Positions 1-13,000 of a DNA stretch of 64,000 nt are shown piece after piece; position 1 is the first letter of the stretch; each line of letters begins with the position of its first letter. Below the pieces are notes generated by a model. It worked only from the letters and a program-made list of their open reading frames with translations, made no database searches and was not told where the DNA came from. The stretch covers positions 12,084,953 to 12,148,952 of the forward strand of contig CM066913.1 in assembly GCA_033964015.1 (NCBI GenBank), written 5' to 3'. The DNA is from Scolanthus callimorphus (Eukaryota; Cnidaria; Anthozoa; Actiniaria; Edwardsiidae). The position numbers and the translations under genes are program-made.

Positions 1-12
1 TCTCACTAGTAC

Positions 13-94
13 AGGCTGGTTTCCATATAGTCGTATCAGTCGTATCAGTCGACCGTGCACTGTCGACTGATACGACTATATTGAAACCAGGCTT
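13..94. mobile_element. Short palindromic MITE, family A
   Basis: Near-perfect hairpin: GGCTGGTTTCCATATAGTC at the left, GACTATATTGAAACCAGGC at the right. A second copy lies at 16614-16736. Non-coding. Confidence 0.8.
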
Positions 95-1004
95 TAGTTA
101 AGCATACTTCAAAATGTGTCTCGTCCATTTGCACAGCCGGTGAAACATAAGTGCAGTGAGTTGTTTGCATCTACTGTGGTGACATCTGTACAAATTGCAC
201 CTGTGGTTTAAAGTTATTGAGTTCTGAATATTTAATGAAATGAAAAGGTAACTGTTTTGACAAACCTTCGAACTCTCTTTCACTTCTTGTAAGAGTAGAT
301 TAGACTAGTTCGTGTAAATAAATTGGATACCCGGGCAAGTCCCTGAACATATTTACTGGACATGCGTGGCTAAAGGCTAGCTAGGAGTGGCGATGTTCTG
401 AAATATTTGATGAACGCAGTAGACCTTAATACAGTAAAAACCCGCATAAAAGAACAAGTGGTTTAAAACACTCAGGCTGAAAATTGGCCAAAAGGTACCT
501 TACATAAGAACACATGCAGCCTGAAAAATGAAAATTGTTCTTGTATAAAACAATTGCTGCCAGTTAGATTCGAGTACAGTAACCCACTGTGTGGTAGAGT
601 ACCGAGTAGATCAATATAATGTGCTAGACCATGCACACACAGTTCTACAGTAGGAATTCCAGGGTACATTTAGACTAATTATGCCAACTCCCTTCCCAAT
701 CAAGCATTGGCAAAGCATATCTGCTGCGCATCCTGGGCTCTGTTTACTAGTCCAGTCATTGTGTGAAATGAGCTACAACTAATTGCAACAGAAAGTTTCT
801 CAACGGTTTTAGGGCCATAAAGTCAGCCTAACAAACATACTAAAAGTCCTAAAAAATCCATGTAGGGGAACATCTCAAATTCAAGTTTGAAAAAAACGCC
901 ACAATTTTCTTTTGTTGGCAGCCATCTTGCCCTTTGTGTGTGTGTTGGAAAAATGCATTATTTGAACATCCAGTGAACACAATTAAACTCTTTTTTAAAT
1001 ACAG
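95..1004. other. Non-coding stretch upstream of the first recognised exon
   Basis: AT-rich sequence, read as intron of the flavoprotein gene because the exon at 1005 is preceded by a pyrimidine-rich tract and ACAG. I found no ACAD N-terminal domain exon here on either strand. Confidence 0.4.
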
Positions 1005-4000
1005 TGATGCATTTGAGTAGCTTAGCAACGATGCTATACCGTCACCATGGCAACAAGACCATCCAAAATCTGCTGAGTCGTCTTGACAAAGACAAACTTG
1101 TTGGCACGTTGGTGTTCAGCGATCCCGCAGCAGGTGAGATTGTTTGGACAATTAGAAAGGACTTAAAAATGTCTTAAAGGAGCCCACGATGCCCTGCTGG
1201 CAGTTTTGCTGGCAGAGACAGATATAAATTGGCAATTTACACTCATATGGCATGATCCGACAGTAGGCGGTCCCACACAAAATAGAATTGCACAGAGACA
1301 GGGGAAACTTAAAAGACGATACCTATTGGTATGATTGGTTAATTTGCTTCTTTTCTTGTGATTAGGCGGTCACTTTTGGATTCCTCTGTGTTCTAAAGCC
1401 GAACGACTCGATAACGGCCGTTTGCACGTGCTGCGGTACGGCTCTTGGGCGACTAGTGCTGGCCACGCTGATTTTTACGTCATCGGAGGAGTAGGGCCTT
1501 CGTTTGGAGGAGATCTTATTAACACGTCCTGCTACCTATTTATGAAGGTGCGTATGGAAGGCACTTACCTCGTACTAGCACCTTGTCATCCCAGTTTCGT
1601 GTATCGATGTATCCAACGACAAGCAGCTGCTTACCCAGTTATTAATCTTCAGGAAGAGGTTCGTGGGAGTGCCGATGACTGGTCAGCGCTCGGTTTACAT
1701 GGCAACCACTCGGGACCAATCGTATGCGAGGCCGACCTTACTCCCGAGAGGGTGGTGGGGAAGCTTGGTAGGTAACCAGAGCTGAAAAATAGTACAAGAG
1801 AAGCTGCTGCCTTTGCGTAACATAACGGGCCCCTGTTGCACGATTTTAACGTCCCACAGAAAGCGTATACATAGAGGTCAGCCTCGTACCCAGGCTACTC
1901 GGCGGGCCTGTCACGCTTTGCCTGGCTATGACGTCACTGGCTTGTGCAAAAAGCAGCCGCCATATTGAAAGCACAAAGCGGATGAACCGAGAGCAATGGG
2001 TGGCCTGGGGACCAGGATACATAGAGGTGATCTTTTGGGCACGTTCTGCATACTAAGATGCAACAGGTAAAAAAGTCTAAAATGGCGTTCAATACACACC
2101 CAGGAACACAACGAGCCCTTCCCTCCTCGTTATGGGTTACAAAATGTCCCGTATTTAGTAATTTCTAGCAACGATACGTATCTTTTATACGCCTCTTATG
2201 TCATTCATTCATTTCTATGCATTGCTGTACCTTTTGCCAGGCGAGGAAGATTTCCACGCCGTGATCATTTTTCCCTCAAAAGCGCAAGATGCCCCCTAGA
2301 GTCTGAGGTGTGTCGTGAGGTCTGTTTTTTGTACCCGTGCACTATAGTCAGAGCCGAAAGGTTACAGGAAAAACCCGCGTAAAACAGCCTTATTTTATGA
2401 ACCTGTTAGGCTAAGATTGTCAATATAAATCCATGTTTCCTTGTATTTTTGAAACGAATAAGGAAGTCGTTTAGGCTAAAATTCTAGGTTTTTATACTGT
2501 GGGTTTTACTATGATAACAATTGTACCAAAATACATATATGTTATTTACCGACTGGGAGGTCCGTATAGGGAAAAACTGTGACCGAGGGCTGGAAAATGT
2601 TGACCGAGGCCGGACTTATTTAATTTTTCCAACTCCAAAATTTGAATTATTCGATGAAAACAAGCGCGCGCATATGGTTACCCCGACCTACAATTGTAGG
2701 TCAGAGATAGGAAAATGTTGCCCCCGCGCGCGCGTTCTAAGAATCAATCAGAATGCAGAATTCGTTACCGTGTCCTCTAGGAAAAAAATAAATGCCATTA
2801 TATATCCTTCAAATTCGAGTCATTCACTCACTTCAAAGAGATCCGACAACAGTGGACGGCCGCACACTTTGTTGTTTCTTTTGTAGGCGAGTTCCCGCTC
2901 ATAGCCGGCGAATCCATCAATACGTACTTTTTACTCTTCTCCGCTTGCTGTTGGAATGGTGTCGCTATGGGGTGCGTGGACGTCACCAAAAAACACGTGA
3001 CCGCCAAGCAGCACGCGGATACCGCCAAGTACATCGCGGATTACCCTATCATACAGGTAATGTGGATTATTATTCAGCACATCGATGCACTGCCCAAATA
3101 TGGTCATTGGAACGCCAATAGCTGTCTTCTGTACATGACAGCTATCCTGCGATATCCGTCTCTGAGGAAAATGTGATGTTTTGAGCTCGTAAATAATACA
3201 CAAAAGTCACTTTTTTCGTTTTTTTTTTGTGCTATCGATGTGCTGAATAATAAAACCATTATCCTGCTCGATTTTGCAGAATATCGTCTGATTTTAGCCA
3301 CTCGGGACTTCGTCCCTCGTCGGCTAAGTATCAGACGATATTCTGCGCAATCTCGCAGGATAATGGTTAACTACCCTATCATACAGGTAATGTGGACTAC
3401 CCTATCATACAGGTAATGCGAACTACCCTATCATACAGGTAATGCAGACTAGCCTATCATACAGGTAATGCAGACTACCCTATCATAAAGGTAATACGGA
3501 CTACCCTATCATACAGGTAATGCGGACTACCCCATCATACAGGTAATGCGGACTACCCTATCATAAAGGTAATGCGAACTACCCTATCATACAGGTAATA
3601 CGGACTACCCTATCATACAGGTAATGCAAACTACCCTATCATACAGGTAATGCGGCCTACCCTATCATACAGGTAATACGGACTACCCTATCATACAGGT
3701 AATGCGAACTACCCTATCATATAGGTAATGCAGACTACCCTATCATATAGGTAATGCAGACTACCCTGTCATATAGGTAATGCGACTACCCTATCATACA
3801 GTAATGCGGACTACCCTATCATCCAGGTAATGCGGACTAACCTTTCATACAGGTAATGCGGACTACCCTATCATACAGGTAATGCGGACTACCCTATCAT
3901 ACAGGTAATGCGAACTACCCCATCATACAGGTAATGCGGACTACCCTATCATACAGGTAATGCAGACTACCCTGTCATACAGGTTATGCGGACTACCTTA

Positions 4001-7000
4001 TCATACAGGTAATGCTGACTACCCTATCATTTAGATAATGCGGACTACTCTATCATACAGGTAATGCGGACAACCCCATCATACAGGTAATGCGAACTAC
4101 CCTATCATACAGGTAATGCAGACTACCCTGTCATAAAGGTAATGCGGACTATCTTATCATACAGGTATACTGACTACCCTATCAATTAGGTAATGCGGAC
4201 TACCCTATCATACAGGTAATGCGGACTACCCTATCATAAAGGTAATGCGGACTACCCTATCATACAGGTAATGCGGACTACCCTATCATACAGGTAATGT
4301 GGCCTACCCTATCATACAGGTAATACGGACTACCCTATCATACAGGTAATGCGAACTACCTTATCATACAGGTAATGCGGACTACCCTATCATACAGGTA
4401 ATGCAGACTACCCTATCATACAGGTAATGCAGACTACCCCATCATACAGGTAATGCGGACTACCCCATCATACAGGTAATGCGAACTACCCTATCATACA
4501 GGTAATGCGAACTCCCCATCATACAGGTAATGCGGACTACCCTATCATACAGGTAATGCAGACTACCCTGTCATACAGGTAATGCGGACTACCCTATCAT
4601 ACAGGCAATGCAACTACCCTATCATACAGGTAATGCGGACTACCCTATCATACAGGTAATGCAAACTACCCTATCATACAGGTAATGCGGCCTACCCTAT
4701 CATACAGGTAATACGGACTACCCTATCATACAGGTAATGCGAACTACCCTATCATACAGGTAATGCGGACTACCCTATCATATAGGTAATGCAGACTACC
4801 CTGCCATATAGGTAATGCAGACTACCCTATCATACAGGTAATGCGGACTACCCTATCATCCAGGTAATGCAGACTAACCTTTCATACAGGTAATGCGGAC
4901 TACCCTATCATACAGGTAATGCGGACTACCCTATCATACAGGTAATGCGGACTACCCTATCATACAGGTAATGCGGACTACCCTATCATACAGGTAATGC
5001 AGACTACCCTGTCATACAGGTTATGCGGACTACCTTATCACACAGGTAATGCTGACTACCCTATCATTTAGATAATGTGGACTACCCTATCATACAGGTA
5101 ATGCGGACTACCCTATCATACAGGTATGCAGACTACCCTGTCATATAGGTAATGCAGACTACCCTACCATACAGGTAATGCGGACTACACTATCATCCAG
5201 GTAATGCGGCCTACCCTATCATCCAGGTAATGCGGACCTAGCCTATCATACAGGTAATGCGGACTACCCTATCATCCAGGTAATGGGACTACCCTATCAT
5301 CCAGGTAATGCGGACTACCATATCATACAGGTAATGCAGACTTCCCAATAATACAGGTAATGCGGACTACCCTATAATACAGGTAATGCGGACCACCCTG
5401 ACATTACAGATTATTATCTACTATATCAATCCAATTAACAATTGTTCCTCGAGCCCGAATGGGCTCTGAGTCAATAGCTATTGACTTAGACTTAGAGGCC
5501 ATGAGGGCGAGGAATATTGTTTTAGTCAAATCACACTAGTAGGTCAATTTGTATAGCTAAAAACGTTTTCTGGTCTGGTCATTTGCCTTTTTTGGCTTTC
5601 AAATCCGACACTTTTCGCTACTAGTAGGCTATAACTTATAGCCTACTAGTAGCTCGACCAATCAGAACGCAGCATTGACAATAGACCACTAGTGTGATTT
5701 GACTAATGAGTAATAGAGTTGTTTGCATGTGACCGGCAACAGGCGCCTGCTTCAAACAGACATGAGAAGTTTTCACTGCAGTTTAGACAAAGTTTCGGGC
5801 ATTTGGTAATGAAAGCCACAATATTTAAGTGGGGTGGGAGGGTGGAATGAATGAAGGTCCACCTCAAACTTCTCTGTATTTTCAGCCATCTTCTCTCTTC
5901 TCATTCCTGATAAACCTAATAGTTGTCCGATCGGAAGAGATTAGTGGATGACTTTCTTCCAACAAGAGAACAATCGCCGTGTATCTCGACCCAACTTCTC
6001 CACAAACATGGTTTGCGTGTAATTTGTGTTTCTTTTCTTAGGACTACGTCGGAGAGTCCGTGATAGAGACCAACTCGTCGCGTGCGATGGTTTTCAGCAT
6101 CGCAAACAGACTAGACATGTTATCTAATGGCAATAGCTGGGAGACAGAGAGCAAGGAATACCTCGAGTAAGTGCATGACACTAGATGCCATTCACCAAAC
6201 TTGGAAGTTTATAAAAAAACATCTGGCCTTGTGCACGGTGTTGGTGCCCAATTGCGTTGCACTTTCAAATCGTCATCATTTCACCGTTACCTTTTAGCAA
6301 CGCGTTCCCTTTCACACCGTTCCGTTTTGGCAACGCGTTAACTTTTAGCGATCACTTTTTGCCTTCCCTTTTCTCCGTTCCCTTTTGGCAACGCGTTAAC
6401 TTTTACCGTTCCCTTTTATCGTTCCCTTTTCGCCGTTCCCTTTTGGCAACGCGTTAACTTTTACCGTTACCTTTCGGCGTTCCCTTTTTAACGTTCCCTT
6501 TTGGCAATGCGTTAACTTTTAGCGTTACCTTTTCAACTAGTTCTTGAATATAATCTACTTTCCAAGCCTAGTATTTATAACTACAGTATGTTTGAATTTT
6601 CGGAAGATTTGCTTGCAGTACTCGACGAGCTGCGCTTCGTGGAACGTACATACGTCTGGTAACCTGCTAGAAAAGTTGCGTTGCTTTTTTACTCTTCTCG
6701 CGCTACTCAAGCAAGATGGCGGCAGTGATGAGCAAGCAACCGATCACTTTCGCTTCAAATTTTCGAATAAAAACATGCTAAGGCCTGGGGGTCGTTTCTC
6801 GAAATCACCCGATATTTTCGGGCCCGATAAACTTTTCGGGTGGTTTTTCGGGTGAGATTTAGGAGTCCCGAAAAGTGTTTCTCGAAACTCCCAACCCCCC
6901 CCCCCCCCCCCCCCCCACCCGATAATTTATCGGGAACTCGAAATCAAAATTATAATTTCCTAACTTTGCGAATACTGCATAAATACAATGAAAACATAGG

Positions 7001-10000
7001 AAAGTTATCGATTCGTCGCTGTCAGGGGACAAAGTATATCGCCATGTTGGTATTTCCATCGATAAATGCCAAGAAATTAAATAAAATGTGCGAAAATACA
7101 AGCATTTTGCACCGAATTCTTGTAGATGCATTGGTACTTTGTTTACAACATGTTAAAAAAGCTTGACAGCCCCTCGTCAAAATTGACAGGTGAGCTTTCA
7201 AGAGAATGCATTTCATTGGTCAAGAAGCGAGATGCTTGCACCTGATTGGTGTATTTTATATCGGGATGGCGGTAAAAGCAACTCGGGAGAGTTTTACCGG
7301 GAAACCATTTCGCGACAAAGAAAAAATCTTGGAAACAAAGCAGACACCTTCGTAAATGGCTGTTTTACGAGAAGAACCATGCACTTTCCGGGTAATTCAA
7401 CTTCACAGGTACTAGACGGATAAATAAAGTCGCAGAGGAGTGAAAAATCTTAGTTAATTGTGTTCTTTTTCTTCCTTATTCTGAGGATATTCGGAACCCT
7501 AGCCTGTATTCGCTTGCTTGAAATTTCGACTTTCTTTTTGTCGTAGTACTTTTTGGAACGCTCTCTCTCCTTCTTTCCTTCTTAGCTTCTCTCGAGATTC
7601 TATTAAACGTTGTGCTCCAGTTTCAAGCATATCGAATAGAAACTGCACACTAAATCAATGCTGACTAAATCAATGCTGAAGGTAAAAGTTAACGCGCTGC
7701 CAAAGGGAACGGTAGGAACGCAAAAGGGAACGGTAAAAGTTAACGCGTCGTTAAAAGGGAACGGTCAAAAGTTAACGCTCAAAGGGAACGGTAAAAAGAA
7801 ACGCGTTGCTAAAAGGAAACGGTAAAAGGAAAATGTAACGCTAAAACGGAACGCAACTCTACAATAATAGGACAATAACATGACTTTTGGAGGGCAATAG
7901 TCTATTTGGGGCCCGAGTAGCATCATTTGCGCCCGAGCGCAGCGAGGGTGCAAATGATGCTACGAGGGACACAAATAAACTATATGCCAGACAAAAGTCA
8001 TGTTATTATCATTATTATCACTACACAAGGCCAAATAATACAAGTATGATAGTGTTCGTCCAACCGAATTGAATACTGTAAACTTAGATAAGGCAAAAAA
8101 ATCGTATCGTTCACAATTAAGTTATTTCGCCCGTTGAGATTACAAACTTAGGTTAATAATACATGAAACAAAAAGAATCACAACTTTTAAAAGCACATAA
8201 AAGTCTACTCTGCTAGCAGGGTAATAAGAAAAGGCAATACAAATGAAAACATGGCAAATGTTTTTTGACTGTTTTTTGTAGGCTTACTTCTAGTCAGCTC
8301 TCGCTAACCCTCCCGTCCTCGACCCGCGAAACGAAAGCACACCAAAAACCAGATAAATTCAACCAATATCTCCGGAGCCCTCCATTTTTCGTCGGTGTTC
8401 TGTCCGTGGCTGTCGAATTAAGTACTGTTTCCCAGACTGAATGGCAAGTTTTGTTCGCCTTCGCTTCGAACATGAGACTAAGCTTGTTGTTGTTGAGGTT
8501 TCGGCTCACCGGTGTGATTTATGAATCGCTGCTTAATTCCTGTCAGAGTACTCGGCGTCAAGGCTTCCCTTTCTCTGTTTTAACTTCGGCGTAGAATTTC
8601 CGTAGAATTTCACTTATATGACTTGTCTTGTTTTACGATGGTAAAATCGACAACGTTTCGCTTGTGCCTTGTGGCACCATTTCTCAACTTCCTTATTCCC
8701 CACTCGGTCGCTTTCTTTGTGTTTTTTGCTTGTTCATTTAGCTAACTGATCAACGTTCAAGTCTGAGTTTTGGCTACTGAGAGTGAAATACGGGGTTTCT
8801 TCCAATTCCATGGCGATAAAGAAACGAGAGAAAGTTAGAAAAACTCGCCGAAAATTTTCACCGAGTGAATGGGGAGTTTGCAGGTGTTGCGTGACATTTT
8901 GAATTTTGATCCTAGCAAAATAAAAATACCATATTTGAAAAGAGCTTACCGAAATGTGTGAAATCCTCAAATTTGAGGTGATTTCGACAAATAGCACAGA
9001 AGTTATGAGCGTCGGAAGTTTGTCGTTTTCCTATAGGTTTTATGTTGTGGTGGGCAACAGTTGCCCACCAAGACATTAAACGTATAGAGAAACAGCCTAC
9101 TTCGGGCGCCAATAACTTTGCTAATATTTACCCGAATCAACTCAAATTTTCGGCTTTTTCTAATTTCGGCAAGCTCTTTTCAAATATGGTATTTTCATTT
9201 TGTTAGGATCAAGATTCAAAATGTCACGCAACACCTGCAAACTCCCCATTCCCGCCACAAACTCGCACTAAAATGGTATCCGCGTGATCTGATTGGTCTA
9301 GCGTGGCAGCAGAGCGCCACCACGGCCAATCAGAATGAGGGCGGTAAATGTATTTGCGGCCCGCTGTTTGCAAAAAATAGAGCGTTTTAGAGAGGGCGGT
9401 TTACAATTTGGCCGCGCGTAGTGATAATAATGGAAGATCATGGTGGAAAATCCGGTCTCACGCTGAATTTGTTTCTGCCGTTTGAATAAGGAAGTTTACT
9501 TCGGTTTTATTTTATTCGCATACCAAACTACAGCTAATGTGCATCTAATATACCTTGGACGAGCCGCTTTGAACTTAATTTAAGTATTTTAATCGCAGTT
9601 TCATTTTTTGTGTACATTTTACGAAAGCACAAAGGGGACATTGGTCTCACGCCGCAATTTACAAATTTTCTCATACTTACAAAAACAAACAAAGAATAAT
9701 TCCTCCACTATTACAAACTGCAGTTCATGTGCATTTCATTTGTCAGGCGCTTTTCTTGTATGACTAACGATTGGTTTGAAATTCTTCTGAAAAATATTTT
9801 AATACAGGAAAATGCTACGCCCATTTTCTCATTTTATTGACTTAAATTGCCTTTACCTCTCATAATCGAGAACTGTCTGCAATGTTCTTGCTACTAATAC
9901 ATAAAACAGCTCAATTACCAGCCACATGCCAAAGATAAAACTGCAATCTTTTTGCGATGTCTATATTTTCAACAAAATGTTGTGTTTTTCTTGTTGTTTT

Positions 10001-13000
10001 GAATTGGACACCAACACCGTGCACAAGGCCATCTGATCTTAGTCCAAACTCAGCTGCCCAACGGCCGCTTACGATGGCCACCAATGGCCTTGAACAGGGT
10101 AGAGGTCCAACATGACCTCGAACTTAAAATGAGGATTATCATCAATTGTTAAATGGCCTTGAAAGGAGGATTATCATCATTTGGGGACATGACTATATTA
10201 CTATTATTCGTTCTATTAAAAACATCATAGAACGAAGCAATGTATATAAATGAACATCATCCAAAATAGTCCGAACCAAAAAAAACAAAAACAAAAAAAC
10301 AGCCCCTGACCCCCACTCTTAACAGCGCTCCCTACTACAAGTGTACTACTTCAACCTACATCCATGTGGGACACTTGCGCGTGTCAAATAACCATGTCAC
10401 CAGAATGATGATAATCCTCATTTCAAGACCATTTAACAATTGATGATAATCCTCATTTTAAGTTTCGAGAACAAGTTGAGAGGTCACACCAAATTTAGTC
10501 ATTTTGGTCCATTAATTTGCCAGCGCCGTAGCTACTTGAAAATACTTTGTGGCCCATATTTTGACAAGAAATCAATCATGGGTTACTAGTGCAGCCCTAC
10601 CTTACTTTGTGTTACTCGACTCATACGACAGGAGGGGACAGGCGCTCCACTGGTGTTTCCAGGTCAAGGTCAAGGCCGCTGGGACGAGCGCAATGGTGAG
10701 CGAAAAGATGCTGCGAGCCTGTGGAGGAGCGGGATATAAAACCGATCTCGGTAAGAATTGAACTATCTTTCTACCGTGTCTGCCTTTGATTCCGTGTATC
10801 TGCCGTGACTTAGTTTTAGGGAGCACAGGTGGTGCAGCGTTACGGCGCTTTGTCTCTGGGTTCAAGACCTTGTCTCTGGGTTCAAGACCTTGTTTCGGGC
10901 CAGGCTTGGGCCAGGTCTCGCGTATAACGAGAGGCGTATAGGAGGATCCTTTGTTTACATTTTTAGCTCATTAGCATAAGCAATGTTCAGAATCAGACCG
11001 TTCGAGGGAGCTATAAAATGATGAGTTCTGAATATCAATAGAGGACTGTAAATGAAACATAATTGAAAAATTTCAAGCTGATATCTCGAATTCTAAGCGC
11101 GTGGTGCAACGTTCAATTTAGAGGAAACATGTGAGCAAATTAGCGTTTTGCCCCAATGATTTTCACACAATTTTGAAAAGCTTCAACTAGCCTGAAAAAT
11201 GACACAGAAAGAAAGGAAACAGGTCAGGACTTTTTAAGAATGAAAAATAAACTTGTTTTGAGCTTTTCGTTGCATTTTCAAAGCTAAAAACGGCGTTTCA
11301 AAATTTCGAGAATGTAAACAATGACGTCAGCAAGGATCCTCCTATATAACTGTAAAGTTGCCTTATTATATGGCAACGATAGTACGCGCGCTCTGATTGG
11401 CTGTTACGAGGTCAGTAAATCCCGGCATGACCTCTCAGAAATCCCGTAATGACCTCGCAGTTCACGACTCGCAAAAATTCGAATCTCCTTCCAATAAAAA
11501 TTCAAAAAAAAGATTTTCAGCGAAATTCACACAAAGAATACTTGACACAGTATTTGTCTCTTGTAATACAAATCTTAAACATGTGACAAGAGGAAAATAA
11601 AGCCTGAATATCAGAAATGACCTGTTTACAAAAGGCAAAGCAGAGTCAAAAAGTTACTCTATAAGCTATGAATTCGGGTCTCTATCCGGAGAAAATGAAA
11701 ACTAGAGGGAGCCAAATAGCAGCAAAGGTAAAAGCTACATATAAAGTCAAAATTTATTAGGAATTCAAGAAACTTGGAAGCTAAAAATAATAACAGAAAG
11801 CGAGTTCAAAACTTTGTGCTTACCGATAACTGATGTCGTTGATTTCTTTCTCCATCTCGTTGAGTAGAATTCATTTTTACTTGACATCCGCTTTTGCACA
11901 AAACCCATTCCTCAATATACAGTCGGCTAAATAACCATTGTAATTTTCTGTTATTATCAATGCTGTTGAATCCAGTTCTGGCTCCCTGTAGCTCCCTGTT
12001 TAGTGTAGATCTGAAAATGCGTTTCGAAGAACACGTTTTGCAGCTTTCCAGCTTTTGCGAAACTAAGGTGTTTTTCTTGAAAGCGTTACAAGCTCAAATT
12101 TAAGTTTAAAATTGTTCAAGTGAAGCATGTTCGCGAAAATATCTGTAAAAGAATCGATTCCGAAGTATTTTGACATCCATACCAGTAGAGATTGATCACT
12201 TTTGAGCAAATATGGCATGGTTTTCAAACACGGGTTTCTTGTCGAGCGAGTCGACGCGGGCGCGTGTTTTTTTGAGTTACTTCGGCGGGAAAATGTACGA
12301 GGCGACTTCCGGTTCGTAAAAAGTTTGGAGAAAAGTGCCATATAATAAACAACTTACTAACCCTGCCGTTCGGTCATTACGGAAAATATCAAAGCTTCGG
12401 TTTGATATTTCCCGTAATGACCTCACCATCGGTTAGTAGTAGTAATTATTGAATCTCATTAAATAACAAAAGTACAATTAAAAAACAAAAATCTGGAAAA
12501 TAGGGCCGTGGGACACTTTTTGAGCTGTTAACATCTAAACCATTTTCTAGATATCTAAGGATTCAAAAAAGTATGTCTCGTTACCATTTCCGGGGGGTGC
12601 ACGTGAACCCCCTCTACCGACTAGACTATAACCTGTTCATTGGGGACGTTGAACGTACTGCACAACTTACTTCACTTAAATATAATCCCACTCACGACTG
12701 TAAACAGCAGTATGAAATTGCAGATTAGACATCTCACAACTGTAAAGCGCATTTGATGATATACATATGTTGCATTTCATTTCAAAGTTGTTCTGTCCCT
12801 CTGAGCGTCTTGTCTAGTTGTTGTTATGTTTCCTACCAACACCAATTATTATTTTGTGGTCGCCAGGACTGGAGAGACTCTACAGGGATAGCAAGGCAGG
12901 CTGGGTAATGGGACCCAGTAATGAGTATATACGTCAAAGCGTTGGCAAACAGGTCATGTTTGGACTGGCGTCATTTGATTGCTGGTAAGATATAGAGCTC

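Noticed and set aside
3370..5398. Array of regular short repeats resembling a CRISPR array
   Set aside because: Units are contiguous with no unique spacers, the host is a eukaryote, and the unit matches a splice junction.
6840..7166. ORF with a Pro run on + and Gly run on -
   Set aside because: Created by a C homopolymer inside a MITE; no conserved features.
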